In this document: one piece after another, positions 39,642-52,356 of the stretch
How the letters are laid out: every line of letters starts with the position of its first letter
Position numbering within the stretch: the stretch's first letter is position 1
Source of the DNA: Dermatophagoides farinae
Taxonomy: Eukaryota > Arthropoda > Arachnida > Sarcoptiformes > Pyroglyphidae
Assembly (NCBI RefSeq): GCF_024713945.1
Contig: NC_134685.1
Span: 62,001-126,000, forward strand
DNA: 64,000 nt
Direction: 5' to 3'
The notes under the pieces: model-generated
Seen by the model: only the letters and a program-made list of their open reading frames with translations
Database searches by the model: none
Told to the model about the DNA's origin: nothing
Program-made: the position numbers and the translations under genes

Positions 39642-41138
39642 ATGTTGCCTATATACTCTTCGAATGATAGTAAATTTAAAAATTTAACTTTCTATCGAAT
39701 CAAAGAAAAAGTTCAAGGATGGCTCAGGTAAGTGATTCGCATCAAAGAAGCATCTAGTTAATTTTATTTTCTTTTCTTTTCGTTCTTCTACAGGCTAATC
39801 TTTTCAGATAGAAATTCACGAAATTTGTTGCTCTTTTTATTGCTGAATTTTTCGTTTGCATTCGTCGAATTATTCTATGGAATATGGACCAATAGGTGAG
39901 TTTTATTTGTTGCCTTGGATTGATTACCGATTGCTTATTATTTTACATTTTGTTCAATAGTCTGGGATTAATATCTGATTCGTTTCACATGTTTTTTGAC
40001 TGTACGGCATTAGTTGCCGGCCTTATAGCATCAATAGTTACCAAATGGCGAGCCAATCAAGCATTCACGTATGGGTATGTATGCATTGTTATGTGTTGAT
40101 TTTGTTGATGAATCAATGAATTTATTTAAATTTCCAATCCTCAGTTATGTACGTGCTGAAATTCTTGCTGGTTTCGTCAATGGTTTATTCCTAGTGTTTG
40201 TTGCCTTTTTTATATTTGCCGAAGCTATTGAACGTGCGATCGAACCGCCAGAAGTGAAACATGAACGTCTATTTATTATATCCATACTCGGATTGTTCGT
40301 CAACATAATCGGTATATTTGTGTTTCAACACGGTGGATCTCATCATGGTCATTCCCACGGTGGTGGTCATGGACATTCACATTCATCACATGATCATCAC
40401 GAGCATCATCATCATCATCAACAGCCAGAAATGACCAACATGATGAATAGTGATCCATACAATTTTGTCACTGTTAATGGTCATCATCATTCGGCTAAAA
40501 GTGTTGGTTACAATGATCCATATCAGCCTTATCAATCGTCAAATCACAATCATAGTCATGACACTGGTGGTGTTGTTGCAAGTAGTGATCATCATTCTCA
40601 TTCACATTCACATGGTGGACCTACTAATCAGATTCTAAAGGGCGTCTTTCTACACATTGTTGCCGATACACTGGGTAGTGTTGGTGTCATTATATCAGCA
40701 TTACTGATGTCACAATTTGGTTGGATGATTGCTGATCCACTTTGTTCAATGTTTATATCATTATTGATTGTGATCAGTGTTTATCCATTGCTTACCGAAT
40801 CTGGAGCCATTCTTATGCAACGACAGCCACGTGAATTGGATACGATACTCCCGAATTGTTATCGACGGGTAATATTTGACTATCATTTGTTTTTATTATT
40901 ATTATTATTAACTATATAAATTGATAAATTTGTTTACCATTATCAGGTGACTCAATTGAATGGCGTGACAAACATTCAGGAGGCACATTTTTGGACACTA
41001 TGTTCGGGTCAATATGTAGGAGCATTGAAAGTGGAAATGCGATCCAATGGTAATGCTGCATCGATCGTAAGTCAAACGCATGCAATCTTTCAACAAGCGG
41101 GCATCAAAAATCTACACGTGCAAATTGATTATGTATGA
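39642..41138 (+). CDS. SLC30A7: Zinc transporter 7, Golgi cation-diffusion facilitator
   Basis: Exons 39642-39727, 39794-39895, 39961-40074, 40145-40868 and 40947-41138 give 405 aa. The N-terminus MLPIYSS...KVQGWLR and SRNLLLFLLLNFSFAFVELF match ZnT7. The zinc-site pairs are visible: H72/D76 (HMFFD, helix 2) and H271/D275 (HIVAD, helix 5). Between helices 4 and 5 lies a His-rich cytosolic loop (about residues 163-258). The C-terminal domain runs from VTQLNGVTN to the end. The protein moves zinc from cytosol into the early secretory pathway, supplying enzymes such as alkaline phosphatases. It is slightly longer than human ZnT7 (376 aa), mainly in the His-rich loop. All junctions are GT-AG; the third donor is GTATGT. 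Confidence 0.96.
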
Positions 41139-41536
41139 ATGAGGATGCTATAGAGAAAATTTTGAAAATTATTGAAAATTATCTGTACAAAAATATTTAC
41201 AACAATCATTTTGGATGACATATATGACCTTAGCACACACATACACACACACACACCCACACTCATACATATAAAAAATTTCCATGAACAATTCTAACGA
41301 TAATTTCTTTTGTAATGTTTGTTATATATGGATTTTTTTCTATGTCCAGTTGTGATTTATTATCAATTTTTAAAAAAAGAAACCCAAAAAATTCCAAATT
41401 TTTTATTTTCTAAATGTGAATTAGTTTCGCCATCTGGCGACGACTCATATAAAAGATTTGAGTATTTAAACAAATGTTCATTGTTTTCATGACATTATGA
41501 CGTTTTCACTTCATATGATTTTTCTACAGATTCGAA
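41139..41536. other. Spacer between SLC30A7 and the BET1-like gene
   Basis: AT-rich 398-bp spacer with a CA repeat near 41240. It should hold the SLC30A7 3' end and the promoter of the next gene. Nothing else is seen. Confidence 0.6.
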
Positions 41537-42023
41537 ATGAATGGTGAGTGTGTGGTCTGAATCATTTTAGTTGTCCATAAAGAATTAATAGATGATAATT
41601 TCATTCCTAATCAGATCAAGCAAGTGATTTATTCGATTATGAAAATCGTGAACGGGTTCAAAACCTATCACAAAAAGTTGCTTTACTCAAGAATGTAAGT
41701 TGTTTTCATTGATTTTTCATGTCTTCTGATCTTTACCATTGTAGTATGCTGTCGATATTGAAAACGAGACTAAACTTCACAATCGTTTATTGGACGATGT
41801 GGTAAGTAATGGATTTTTTAAATGAAATTTGTATTTATTTGATCATTACAATTCATAGGATGACGATGTTGGCAGTAATTTTGTTTTCCTGAAGAATACC
41901 AGCAGTCGTTTGAATCGTTTACTGCGAACGAATCGAAATTCGAAGCTAACCTGTTATCTAGCAATGGGCATTTGTTTTCTATTGTTCATGATATATTTCC
42001 TATTATCATCCCGAATGCAATGA
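41537..42023 (+). CDS. BET1L: BET1/BET1L-type Qc SNARE
   Basis: Exons 41537-41543 (7 nt), 41615-41694, 41745-41801 and 41859-42023 give 102 aa. ENRERVQNLSQKVALLKNYA, then DIENETKLHNRLLDDV, is the SNARE motif. The tail from about residue 78 (LTCYLAMGICFLLFMIYFLL) is a C-terminal membrane anchor. The order and length fit BET1L/GS15 and BET1, Qc SNAREs of ER-Golgi and intra-Golgi fusion; the two are hard to separate, and the Leu-Lys-x3-Val-Asp-Ile spacing slightly favours BET1L. Residue 41, where the family has the zero-layer Gln, is His (CAC at 41778-41780). The first exon encodes only Met-Asn plus one base, so ordinary frame-finding misses this gene. Confidence 0.88.
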
Positions 42024-42885
42024 CCATGATAATTGTCGGACAATCTGTTTTCCATTCATCATCACGTGATAATCTCATTCTTTGATTTCATTTCTTTATC
42101 ATAATGTTTTAATTATATCTACCATTGTTCATATAAAAAAGGGATCAGACCCATGATTAAGAAGTGACTGATTTATTTTATTAAAATCTTGTTTGTTATT
42201 CATTAAAAAATGAATGAAATTATAAAAAAAGTGAAATTCTATCACAGTTATTTTATCTGTTGATGAACAGATGGCAGCACTTTTACAAATCAAATACAAT
42301 TTAACTCGTAATTTTTAAAAATGATTGAAAACTGAATTGTAAATTCAATTCAATCAGTTCTTTATTAAAAATAAACAAATGATAAAAACATTGTCCAACG
42401 TATTGTAAGAAGGTATGGATACTTTGTATTTGCCAAAATATTCCGCCATTTATAACGCTAGGAAACAATGAAGCAATCGACAAGTTGTCAATAACATAAG
42501 CCTTGTTTAAAATATAATCAATAAATATACATTAGCGAATTGATAAACACAAAATGAACAAGAACAGTGAATGAGAAAAAAAGAATCCAATTGGCAACAT
42601 TCATTCATTCATACAATGTAAACAGAGTGTGTGTCTGTGTGAGTGTGTATGTAATGAGACAATTCTGGCAAAACAACAAATGATATAAGATTGGGTAATG
42701 ATCACAGAGAATTGTATGTGTGTATGTCTTTTGAAACATTGAGTTATTTACAGAGTGTTTGATTTAAATTTGTCGGTCAATCATACGATAAGATGAACAC
42801 GGGTTTGATAGATGGACAAACTGGCTGGCGGTTGTGTGACTAGTCGTGATCGTTTTTTTTTTTTTTTTGATTGAATATATAAATG
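42024..42885. other. Convergent spacer after the BET1-like gene
   Basis: 862 bp between two convergent stop codons, with AT-rich sequence, a T14 run near 42857 and GT-rich stretches. It should hold both 3' UTRs. No coding sequence is recognised. Confidence 0.6.
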
Positions 42886-45403
42886 TTAATGAACAACGAT
42901 TGGATTGATAATAATTTGGATCACGATGGTCGATATGAGCATAATATTCCAGAATGTCCAACTACTAGTGGCTAGTATCGATGTGGATGATGAGCTGATT
43001 TCTCGATGTGAATGGCGATTATTATTATTATTATTGAGGTGGTTATTACCACTTTCAACGATTGGTCTATAATGGGTTTTGCTTGCCGATGATGGATGAT
43101 GATTTTGTAATTCAGTGGAATCATATTGCCAGAATGGAGGCGGTGGTGGTGAATACACATTATCATCACCATTATTATTGTTGGTACGATGATGGGGATG
43201 ATTATGATGGTCAACATGAATCGGTTTGAATGAAGGATGATGACCAAGTATAACTGCTGGTAATGGTGGTGCAGGTGGTAACGTTGGCATCAATGGTTTA
43301 ATAATAGGTGGATAACTGAATTTATTGATCGGCGATTGTGGTTGTGACGACGATTGAATAGCGATACCAATCGATTGTGACTTATGGCCAGATGCATGTT
43401 GTTGTGTGTTACCGACATCCGATGGTGATGCTGAATGATGATGATGTTGTTGTTGGTGATGATGTTGTATACTGGGAGGCAGTGACAATGATGGTGGATG
43501 AGGTAATATTGATGCCGGAATGATTGGTTTCGGTAGAATGTGCCGTGGACATGATGCTAAACATTGACATAGACGGGATAAGCAGTTGATTAGTAAAAAG
43601 AATGTCACAAGCAATAAATGTTATGTCCTACCTTGTTTAGTGATCTTCATGCCAAAGATAATTGGATCCTCATCTTCGCCTCTGTTTTTTTTTGGTGATT
43701 AAGTTAGAAAAAAGAAAAACGAATGAAAATGAGATTACCTGCGTATCCATTACACATTACACATTGTAGATTTATGTTTTTGTTAATGTTATTGTCATTT
43801 AATTTAGAATTTGTCTCTCTATCTTTGTTGCTTTTTCACATTCTCATCATCAACAAATAGCCATGATATGATTCCGCAAACACACAATACACATATACAC
43901 AAGGTAATGATTAACAAAAGTCATATTGTCATCATGAATGAGAGACAAGACAAGATCGAAATTTTAGATTACGATGATGATGATGATGATGGTGATGGTA
44001 ATGAACCCCTCTATGAGTTTGATTCATTCGTTATCATCATCAGGATTTGACCATTCAACAAGTGATCATCATTAAGGATTAGTGGACAAAGACAAAGGCC
44101 AATAGAATATGGTAAGTTGTGGTGAGCATTGTATATAGTCGATTGTCTGGCGCTTTCAATTGATCATTCACAGTCAAATATTGCCACTTGAATATAGACT
44201 ATTTTTGTTTGTTAATCTCTTGAAAATTAATCACCTCGATTGAATTTTCGAGTTCAAAAAAATCAAGTGGGTGTTTGATGAGCGATCGACATTAAAAAAT
44301 CGATCATTCATTTCATTTGACAACAAGTGTCTTTTGCTTAATGCCATCACCAATGTTTTTCAAATGAAAACTTTTTCTCTGTTGGCAGAATTCAATTGTA
44401 GCCATATTTTACAAATTCAAAAAGACAATGTTAGTGTGATAACCTATGAATTGTATCATCAACGCTATTGAAGCAACCATCACATTTGGCCATCAACGAC
44501 AATTCACCATTCATTCATTCAGAACCTAGCCACATAACTAACAAGTAGAGAGGAGGATAAAAGACGGATCATCATCATCATCATCATCATAATTGAAAAA
44601 ATCATTCTCATTTAGCATCATCGTCAGACATCATCTTGCTTTTGAAAATCCGACTTGTATGTATCTGTTGAGAATGAGAGCACATCATATATCAAAGATA
44701 TATTTGTCAATAACAATCATTGTAATTTGTCTTCGTCTTTGGTTCATGTCTGTCGATCTATCTGTGTCTATCTCTATCTATGTTTTGGTCGGTATGTGTG
44801 TGTTCGGGCGGTGGTGGCTCTTTTCATTTTCACTCATTTATCGATGGATGTATTATGGTGATCACTATTATAACAAGTGGAATGATCGAATTTACTTGTC
44901 CAACAGAACATGTCAAATGTCAAATGCTATATTCTGTGTCTATGTATGAATGTGTGTGTGTGTGGTATATTGGTTTGACATGTACATACCTCAAACAACT
45001 ATCTTCTCCAGCTTCTTTGATATATGCTTCATCACCATTTCGATATACTTTACCAGCCTATATGGGAAGTGAGAATGATTACTTTGATATTGCCAAATGG
45101 TTTAATGTGCAAATGGAATAACTTACGAAACATTGATGACCCGGCATATCTCTTCGTTGGGTGAATGTATACAGTACACCATCTTCTTCCCAATTTCCTA
45201 GACATCGATATTCACGTTCTAATAATAATAAATGAGAATTTTGGGATTAATCAACAATAATTCAATCGAATTGACCAATACGAATAAATCTTTTCGAATC
45301 GAAATCGAGAGAGAGAGAGGGGGAAGCATCTTAATATAGTTGTCCATAGTAGTGTGAGCGCAACAGGTTGCTAACATACTATTGGGTAATAGCGGTGATG
45401 TTA

Positions 45404-45435
<32 letters not shown>

Positions 45436-48400
45436 TTATATTAGGTTATGCAACGCGCAACACAATAGCTAGGTAGATGGATGAATAGATGGATAGATAA
45501 AATTCAATTGATAGTGATGAGATCACCATTTGAATAATGTTAGTTGAATGGTTAACCTTGAATTTGAATAGAGACATTGCATCTTTATTATCATCGTCTT
45601 TGACAAGACAATTGATTCGGGAAAAATGAAAAGAACAAAAAAATTGAACCGACCGGTGAATTGCTAACTGAGCAACAGTAGTAAAAAGCAGCAACAACAA
45701 ATGTAAAGAATCATTATTCAAATTAACAACCAACAGTCACTTGGAATGTATCTATTCAATATATCAATCAAAACAAAACAAAACAGAAATAATAAAGAAA
45801 AATGGATTCCCATAACCTAACGCCCATCATGGATTCTCTCTATGATATGACATCCCAGGTTTGTTGACCCATTCTGAATCCTAGCCATTGTCTTTTCTTT
45901 TCATTTTTTCTTCGAAGATTCAAGGAATAATTTGGCTTGAACAAAAAAATCTACCTATCTCAATTGCTTAACACATGCAGGTAACTCAGATAACTCATGT
46001 TCAGCCAAGTGTATCCAGTGTATAATGGTTAGTATAGTGCTTTCTTGGATCAATCTAGAGACACTAATCAACAACCTTATGTTGTCGTTGTCGATGTTTT
46101 TTCTTTTTTTAGATGAGTGGACGATTCGCTTGAGCAGAGAATCATTCCATCATCATGATGATGATCGTTGTTGTTGTTGTTGTTGTTGTTGTTGTTATGG
46201 TTGTTTGAATTTGATTCACCATCAACATTGCGATCATCAACACACACACACACACACGGAGAGAGCGACTTTTTTGGAAAAAGCAAGCAACCATTTGTAT
46301 AATGGTCCGCCGACATGCATGACATACTCTGCATCTCTCTCATTAAGATTAACAACGAAGTGAATGAGAAAATCAAGAACCTTGGAATCTCAATCTCAAG
46401 GTTGATGTTCAAAGATCAACTCGACCAATGCATGAGCATTGAATGTAAACTTTGGCTCTCGATTCTAACTCATGTTAGGGACAGTGTTAGACTTACCTTC
46501 ATAAACATGTGAACGATTCTCACAACTACTCACACTGTAGAACATAATATCCGGATTATTACAATCTGATGCTACTTTTGCACAAAGACCACTGGCGCCC
46601 GGTACTTCACCAGTATAATCACCCGTTATTGGACATGGTGTAGATTGGGCAACAATCTTTTCCTCTGTGAATATGAAAAAAAATCAATGAAATCATTTAG
46701 TGAGTGGATGATTCGAAACAAAAAACAATCGTGCATTGTTAATAAAATAGCACATACTTCCTTCAGTGATCCATTGATTTGTGGCAAAATTACGTTCATC
46801 GCATAATTTATCATTCATTATCGAACTGCTCTTGTCGGAGAATCTAAATTCCATAATGTTTGGCGAACGACGTTTTACCCATAGACAGCTGAATGATTGT
46901 TCACCACTGTTTTATGGTGAAATAAAGTGAAAAAAATAAGCAACCATTAGCCACGATGTTTATTTCTGAATTGAAATGGCAAGTGGTGGTTGTTCGGTTG
47001 TGGTTATGGTGGAAAGAAAAAAAAACGTGCCGAACATTTTCCCCCCCACGCCAAACATGATTATTAAATAATACTAACCATTGAGTTATGGAATGCACGA
47101 TAAAACGATCATTAGCAAGATCACTTTGGCGTTGTATACAACGTGAACGTATCGTGCGAAATTGATTTTGAGCATCCTTATAGATGAATTGTTGATTATC
47201 CACTTTGGTTCGTTGCCAACGTCCTTGCATCCAATCTGGAAAACGACATTTCGATGCTTCAACCATTGGTGGTATACGTTTATTTGGTACTAAAATAGCG
47301 ACAAAAAAATTGAAATGAAAAATTGATCAACCAAAACAACAACAAGCTACATACACGGTGACAAGATCAATGATTCATATCCGACCGATGAATTGGACAA
47401 TTGTGTTGTACACGTTGAATCCGATGATAATGATACGGTTATTTGTCCGGTTAGATGGTCTTCTTTGTAAAGCTAACAAAATTCAAAAAATCAAATAAAC
47501 ATTCGTTATTGTTGTCGTAATATCCAAACAAATTGTATTCATAAATGAATGCAAAAAATGAAAAAAAAAACAAATTGACTTGTAGGGCGATGGCGAGCCA
47601 ATTCAACATTCCATCATTAGAAAACAAAGAAAAAAATGAAATCCAATTCACAAAACAGCATCAATCTATCAATGTACAGACATAATTCAATTCTATCCGC
47701 TTGTTATATGCTTTGCATAATTATCTTTCTGATCAATCTGATCTATTCATTCACGTACGTCTCAAGTAAATAGAATTTATTCGCTTTTTCTCTTATCACA
47801 TGACAATTGTGATATGTGATGGAAGCAATCGAAAACATTTTTTTTTCGCTGACCTAGACAATTTGTTTTGCGAAAAAATAGCTACCAAAACACAAAACAA
47901 AACATGATCAGACCAGAAAATGGTCCGGGCGGAGGTGATACACTACTAAACACTAAACAATCGAAACAAATTGAATTTTTCAAATTGAATCGAATTCAAT
48001 CGACTAACTATAACTATAACACAACACACACATACACGCACACGATTCAAATGACGATAATAATGTTACATCATCAAACACACAATAGATTGTGATTGTG
48101 AAAACGATGATGATGATGATCGAAGAAAATAGCTACATCAACAAGCGGAACCAAAAAAAAAAAAAAAAAAATTCAGCCAACCAAACAACAACAACGCAAA
48201 CAATAAGGAATGGTATCCATTCTTTGTCTGGTTTTTTCCAAGCAAAATTGGTTTGTTGTTGTTGTTGTTGTTTGATTGTTACAATACAATTTGGCAATTT
48301 TCGATGTTATAATGATCGTCATCATCGTTCATAGTCGGTCGGCATTTGGCCATTTGATGTTTTCTACGTTTTTTTTGTTGTTTGTTACAATACTCAATAC

Positions 48401-50592
48401 TCATACTCATCATCTTTATTCCTGTATTTTGTGTGTGGCCTGAATGATACGAACAAAAATTTACTTGCATCCACACACACACACACACACTATACCAGAC
48501 TTGGAAATATTTCCTTTTTTCTTCGCTTGTCAAGTTCTTTTGGAAAATGAAAAAGAAAAACAAAAAACTTTCATTCATCTACCACACACACACATATCAA
48601 TCAATTGATAGGAATTGATTTGGATTGAAAAGAAAAACTTTGTGTTTGTCTGTGCGAATTTTTGAGCAAATGAATATGATGTTTTGTGTAGGCGATTATG
48701 AATATAGAAAATGAAAATGTAGCAAGCTAATCTGATCAACTTGTCACACACAAACATTTACATACCCCACAACGATATTTTGGACGATTAGCTTCCGGTG
48801 CTTCACGTAAATCCATCAAGGCTAGGTAACGTTCGTTAGAGTTAGTAGTGGTAGTAGTTGGCCAATCACCCAAGCATAAAAAGTGAATGTCTACAAAAGA
48901 AATAATGAGTTGAGGATGAGATAATTGATTGGATCAAGATTGAATTAATTGTTCATTAATGAATTCAACAGAAATAGACCTACCCATCGTTTGGAAGGAA
49001 CATTTACGAAATTTAACATTCAATGCATTACCATGTGGACAATTTGACATTTCCGAATAGCCAAAATCGCAACGCATTTGTTGTTGTTGTGAAGTGGAAC
49101 TACCACCATTGTTGCCAATGTATGAGAAACGAAAACGGCCATTGAATGGACAGAATACGTGTTCGATCGATTGTAAACCACCGGGAACATGTTTACCTGT
49201 GTGAGCAATAAAGCAAAAAAAATGTTCTCATCAAATCGAATAGAAAATTTTCAAAACAATCATAACAACATAATGAGAACAATCTTGATGAAAATCATAC
49301 TCAAATGATCATGACCTTTGCCCTTTTTTTCTATTGAGAGATATTAAGATATTGATAATGAAAAAAAATATCGATCGTCAGCGTATTCAACAATCAACAT
49401 AAATAACGTAACAAAATTCTCATGTAATTCACGAAGGAAAAAAACATTTGAAATGTTGGAATGTCCTGCTTGTTTGTGATCAGCGAAAATGATAATGAGC
49501 CATCGTCCAATGTTTAATCGATAATTTATGATTATGATTATTATAGATATATATGGTGAACAGTATCCTCATCATCATCAGTGAATCATAAACAAACAAC
49601 TTTATTAAATTAACCGAAACTACCTGTCGCTATCCGGAATGATTTTGGACGCTGTATGTATATTATTATATTATGAGCCATAATAAATATTAAGATCACC
49701 ATCACAGTAACAAACATTTTTTCGTTTCAAAGTACAAATCTATGGGGCAGATAATTTTTTTTTCATTCAAAATCTAAATCAAGCTAACAATCCCGTGAAT
49801 ACCGATGAGATACAGTAGTTTGTGTGTGTATATGTCGGAAAATCAATGTTTTTCCCTTTTTTTCTCGTTAGCTTCTTATCTAATTTGTTTTTTTATAATT
49901 TTTTTTTTCGGTGAGCAGAAATGAACAGAAATTCCAATGAAAAAATTTTTTTCATCATCTAGATGTTGACCGTTCTTAATGTGCAGCAAATAAAAGAGAG
50001 AATTATAATGGTAAAATAAAGATTAGCCTGTGTGTATTAAATCACTGACTGAGTATCGGGCCATTAATAACTTGGTTTGAAAATTTATTTAAAAATTTGA
50101 TTCGATTGCTGTTGGATACTTACGGAATAGGATGATCTCTTTGAATTTACGTTTCTGTTGGCCAATATCTTTATCCAATGGACATGTAGCACGGGCTGCT
50201 TCTTCATTCGTATAACATCGTTCAAGGCCATCAGTGTGTAACGATATAACATTCGGTGTTTTCATCGATAAGTGAAAACATCGTAGACAATCTTGTCCGG
50301 CGCCTGTACTATCCTTTAGTATGACATTATTACCGCGACGTTTGTGACAACGGCCCCATGGTTGTATAGCATCAGCTTCAATCATCACTTCAGAATATGT
50401 AACCGATGATTGATTGGCATTGGTTTGGGAATGATCGATTTGTGGTGCAAACGCAACTAATCCTTGTGTTTGTATCAGGAATGTTCCCTGATATTCGATG
50501 GGAAAATAACAAGCCGACGCCTCTGTTATTAATTGAAAATAATAATAAAAAACGATTATTAACCATGTTCGAGGAAGGAAACGAGTGATCAT
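42886..50592 (-). CDS. Secreted, probably GPI-anchored, cysteine-rich protein of unknown function
   Basis: Eleven exons give 777 aa: 50592-50124, 49196-48984, 48890-48766, 47472-47355, 47289-47079, 46906-46758, 46664-46497, 45218-45127, 45057-44990, 43681-43632 and 43556-42886. A signal peptide (about 1-27) precedes CYFPIEYQGTF. The extracellular part has two parallel halves: C28xFP...CLGDW (233-237)...RYRCG, and C323RFPDWMQGRW...CLGNW (490-494)...HQCF. It resembles arthropod proteins annotated with DUF7042-DUF7045 domains, recalled and not searched. From about residue 555 it is low complexity (Pro, His, Ser, Asn), then ends in about 24 hydrophobic residues (WTFWNIMLISTIVIQ...) after small residues, the form of a GPI signal; a type I membrane anchor is the alternative. 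Function is unknown. Confidence 0.82.
45405..45433. repeat. (CA)n microsatellite
   Basis: About fourteen uninterrupted CA units, in an intron of the cysteine-rich protein gene; the longest CA run in the window. Confidence 0.9.
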
Positions 50593-52334
50593 TTTTTTCT
50601 GCCAAATTTATGATTCTTATGAAACTTTGCCACATATAACTAAACTACTAGCACGCACTAGTCAGGGTCATTTTAGAAACAAAAAACAGAGCCAGATGGC
50701 CATAATAAACGTCATCCGCCGATCATTTTTCAACCCTTTTTGATTTTATTATGGTATGATTTTCCAAGAAGAAATGTTTTGAAAAAAACATCCCCATTCT
50801 ACCACACACACACACACACACACAAACAAACATTTTAACCTTTTTGAACCAGAGAAATAAAATTTAGAAAAAAAGGTTTGTTATTGTGTTGTGATTGAGA
50901 AAAGAAAGAAAAAGAAAAAAAAAATTCCATAACATTTATGTGTACCTGGCCAATCATCAAAAATAAAGGAAAAGAAAAACATTTCAACCAGCTCGATTTG
51001 TGTTTGTGTGATATTTTTTTAGATATCATTTCCATCCTCATCATCATCATCATCATCATCATGAAATGCCATTGTCAATTATGATGAAAATCAAAAAAAT
51101 GATGATGATATTCATTTGAAGCGACAAACACAGCAAAACAAGACAAAAAACGAGAAAATGGTCGTAAACACATACATTAAACGAGTGATTGTGTTCACGA
51201 TATTTTTTTCTGGTCTCCAAAATCGTGACACACACAGGTCTTGAAATCGAGTGGTTGACATTGAGGCCACCAAATATACACACACACACACACCATAAAT
51301 GAATGAATGAATCCGGTATGGATCATTCGTATATAATGATGATGGTTCAATGAATGAATGAATGAATGAAAGGCAAAATCCAGATCATCATCATTATGCA
51401 AACAATCAAACGTTTTGTCATTCATCCATTCATTTATCATTTGATCATTGTTCTTTTTTTTATTTTTAATGATGATATCATTACATTTATGGATAGATAG
51501 ATTGATCGATCGATCAACCGATTTAATTCCAATCTAATTCAATGAATCATATCAAATTGAAACAATTGAAATGGTTTCTTGTGTGTATTTTCGATCGAAA
51601 TTAAATTTAATCGAATTGAATCAAATCGAATTCAAAATAGAGGAAACAATAAACTAATCATCATCAATGGTAAATGAATCAATCTCCAAAGAAATAAACA
51701 ACAACGACGATGGTTAAAAAATGATTTATGTAAATTTTTGTTGATCATAATTAAGTTGGATGGATATACTGAATTCACCATCATGATCTATTGCTTAAAT
51801 GAGAATTAGATATGATTATGATGACGATCATTGTGCAAAATCGTGACTTGATTCATTTTCAGCATTTAAAAGCATTTGAATTAATTACGACACTTGGTTT
51901 GATTGAAAAAATTTTTTCAAAAATGATGATGATGGTTTTGCTCTGAATATTCCTCGCGCGCACACACACACACACACACAAATTGATTTATCCATTCATT
52001 CGCAACAAGTTAGTCAGCCAAACCTGTTGATTGTGTTTGTTATATTGACAGGTTATTGACAATGACGACAACGACGCAACAACGATGATAATGATGATGG
52101 AACCTAGCCCTACAAATACGAAATTGAAAATTAAAAAAAAAAAATAAATATAAGCATACGCCAAATGCAAATAAATATATTCCGTCGTCCACTTGTCATC
52201 AATGTGCATAGAGAGCAAGATAGAGAGAAAATAAATTTGATTAATTGAAATACATCAATGATGATGGTGTGGTGGATATGAAGTATCAGACAAACATTTT
52301 ATATAAATAAACAACATTGACCCATGAGGACCCA

Positions 52335-52356
52335 ACCTTTTTTCCCCAAAAAAGGT
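52335..52356. repeat. Perfect short hairpin with CCCC loop
   Basis: ACCTTTTTT pairs with AAAAAAGGT around a four-base CCCC loop. It lies in gene-free DNA; no function can be assigned. Confidence 0.8.

Noticed and set aside
43811-44050. 79-codon plus-strand frame within the cysteine-rich protein gene
   Set aside because: It lies in an intron of a well-supported minus-strand gene and ends in a GAT-coded Asp run.
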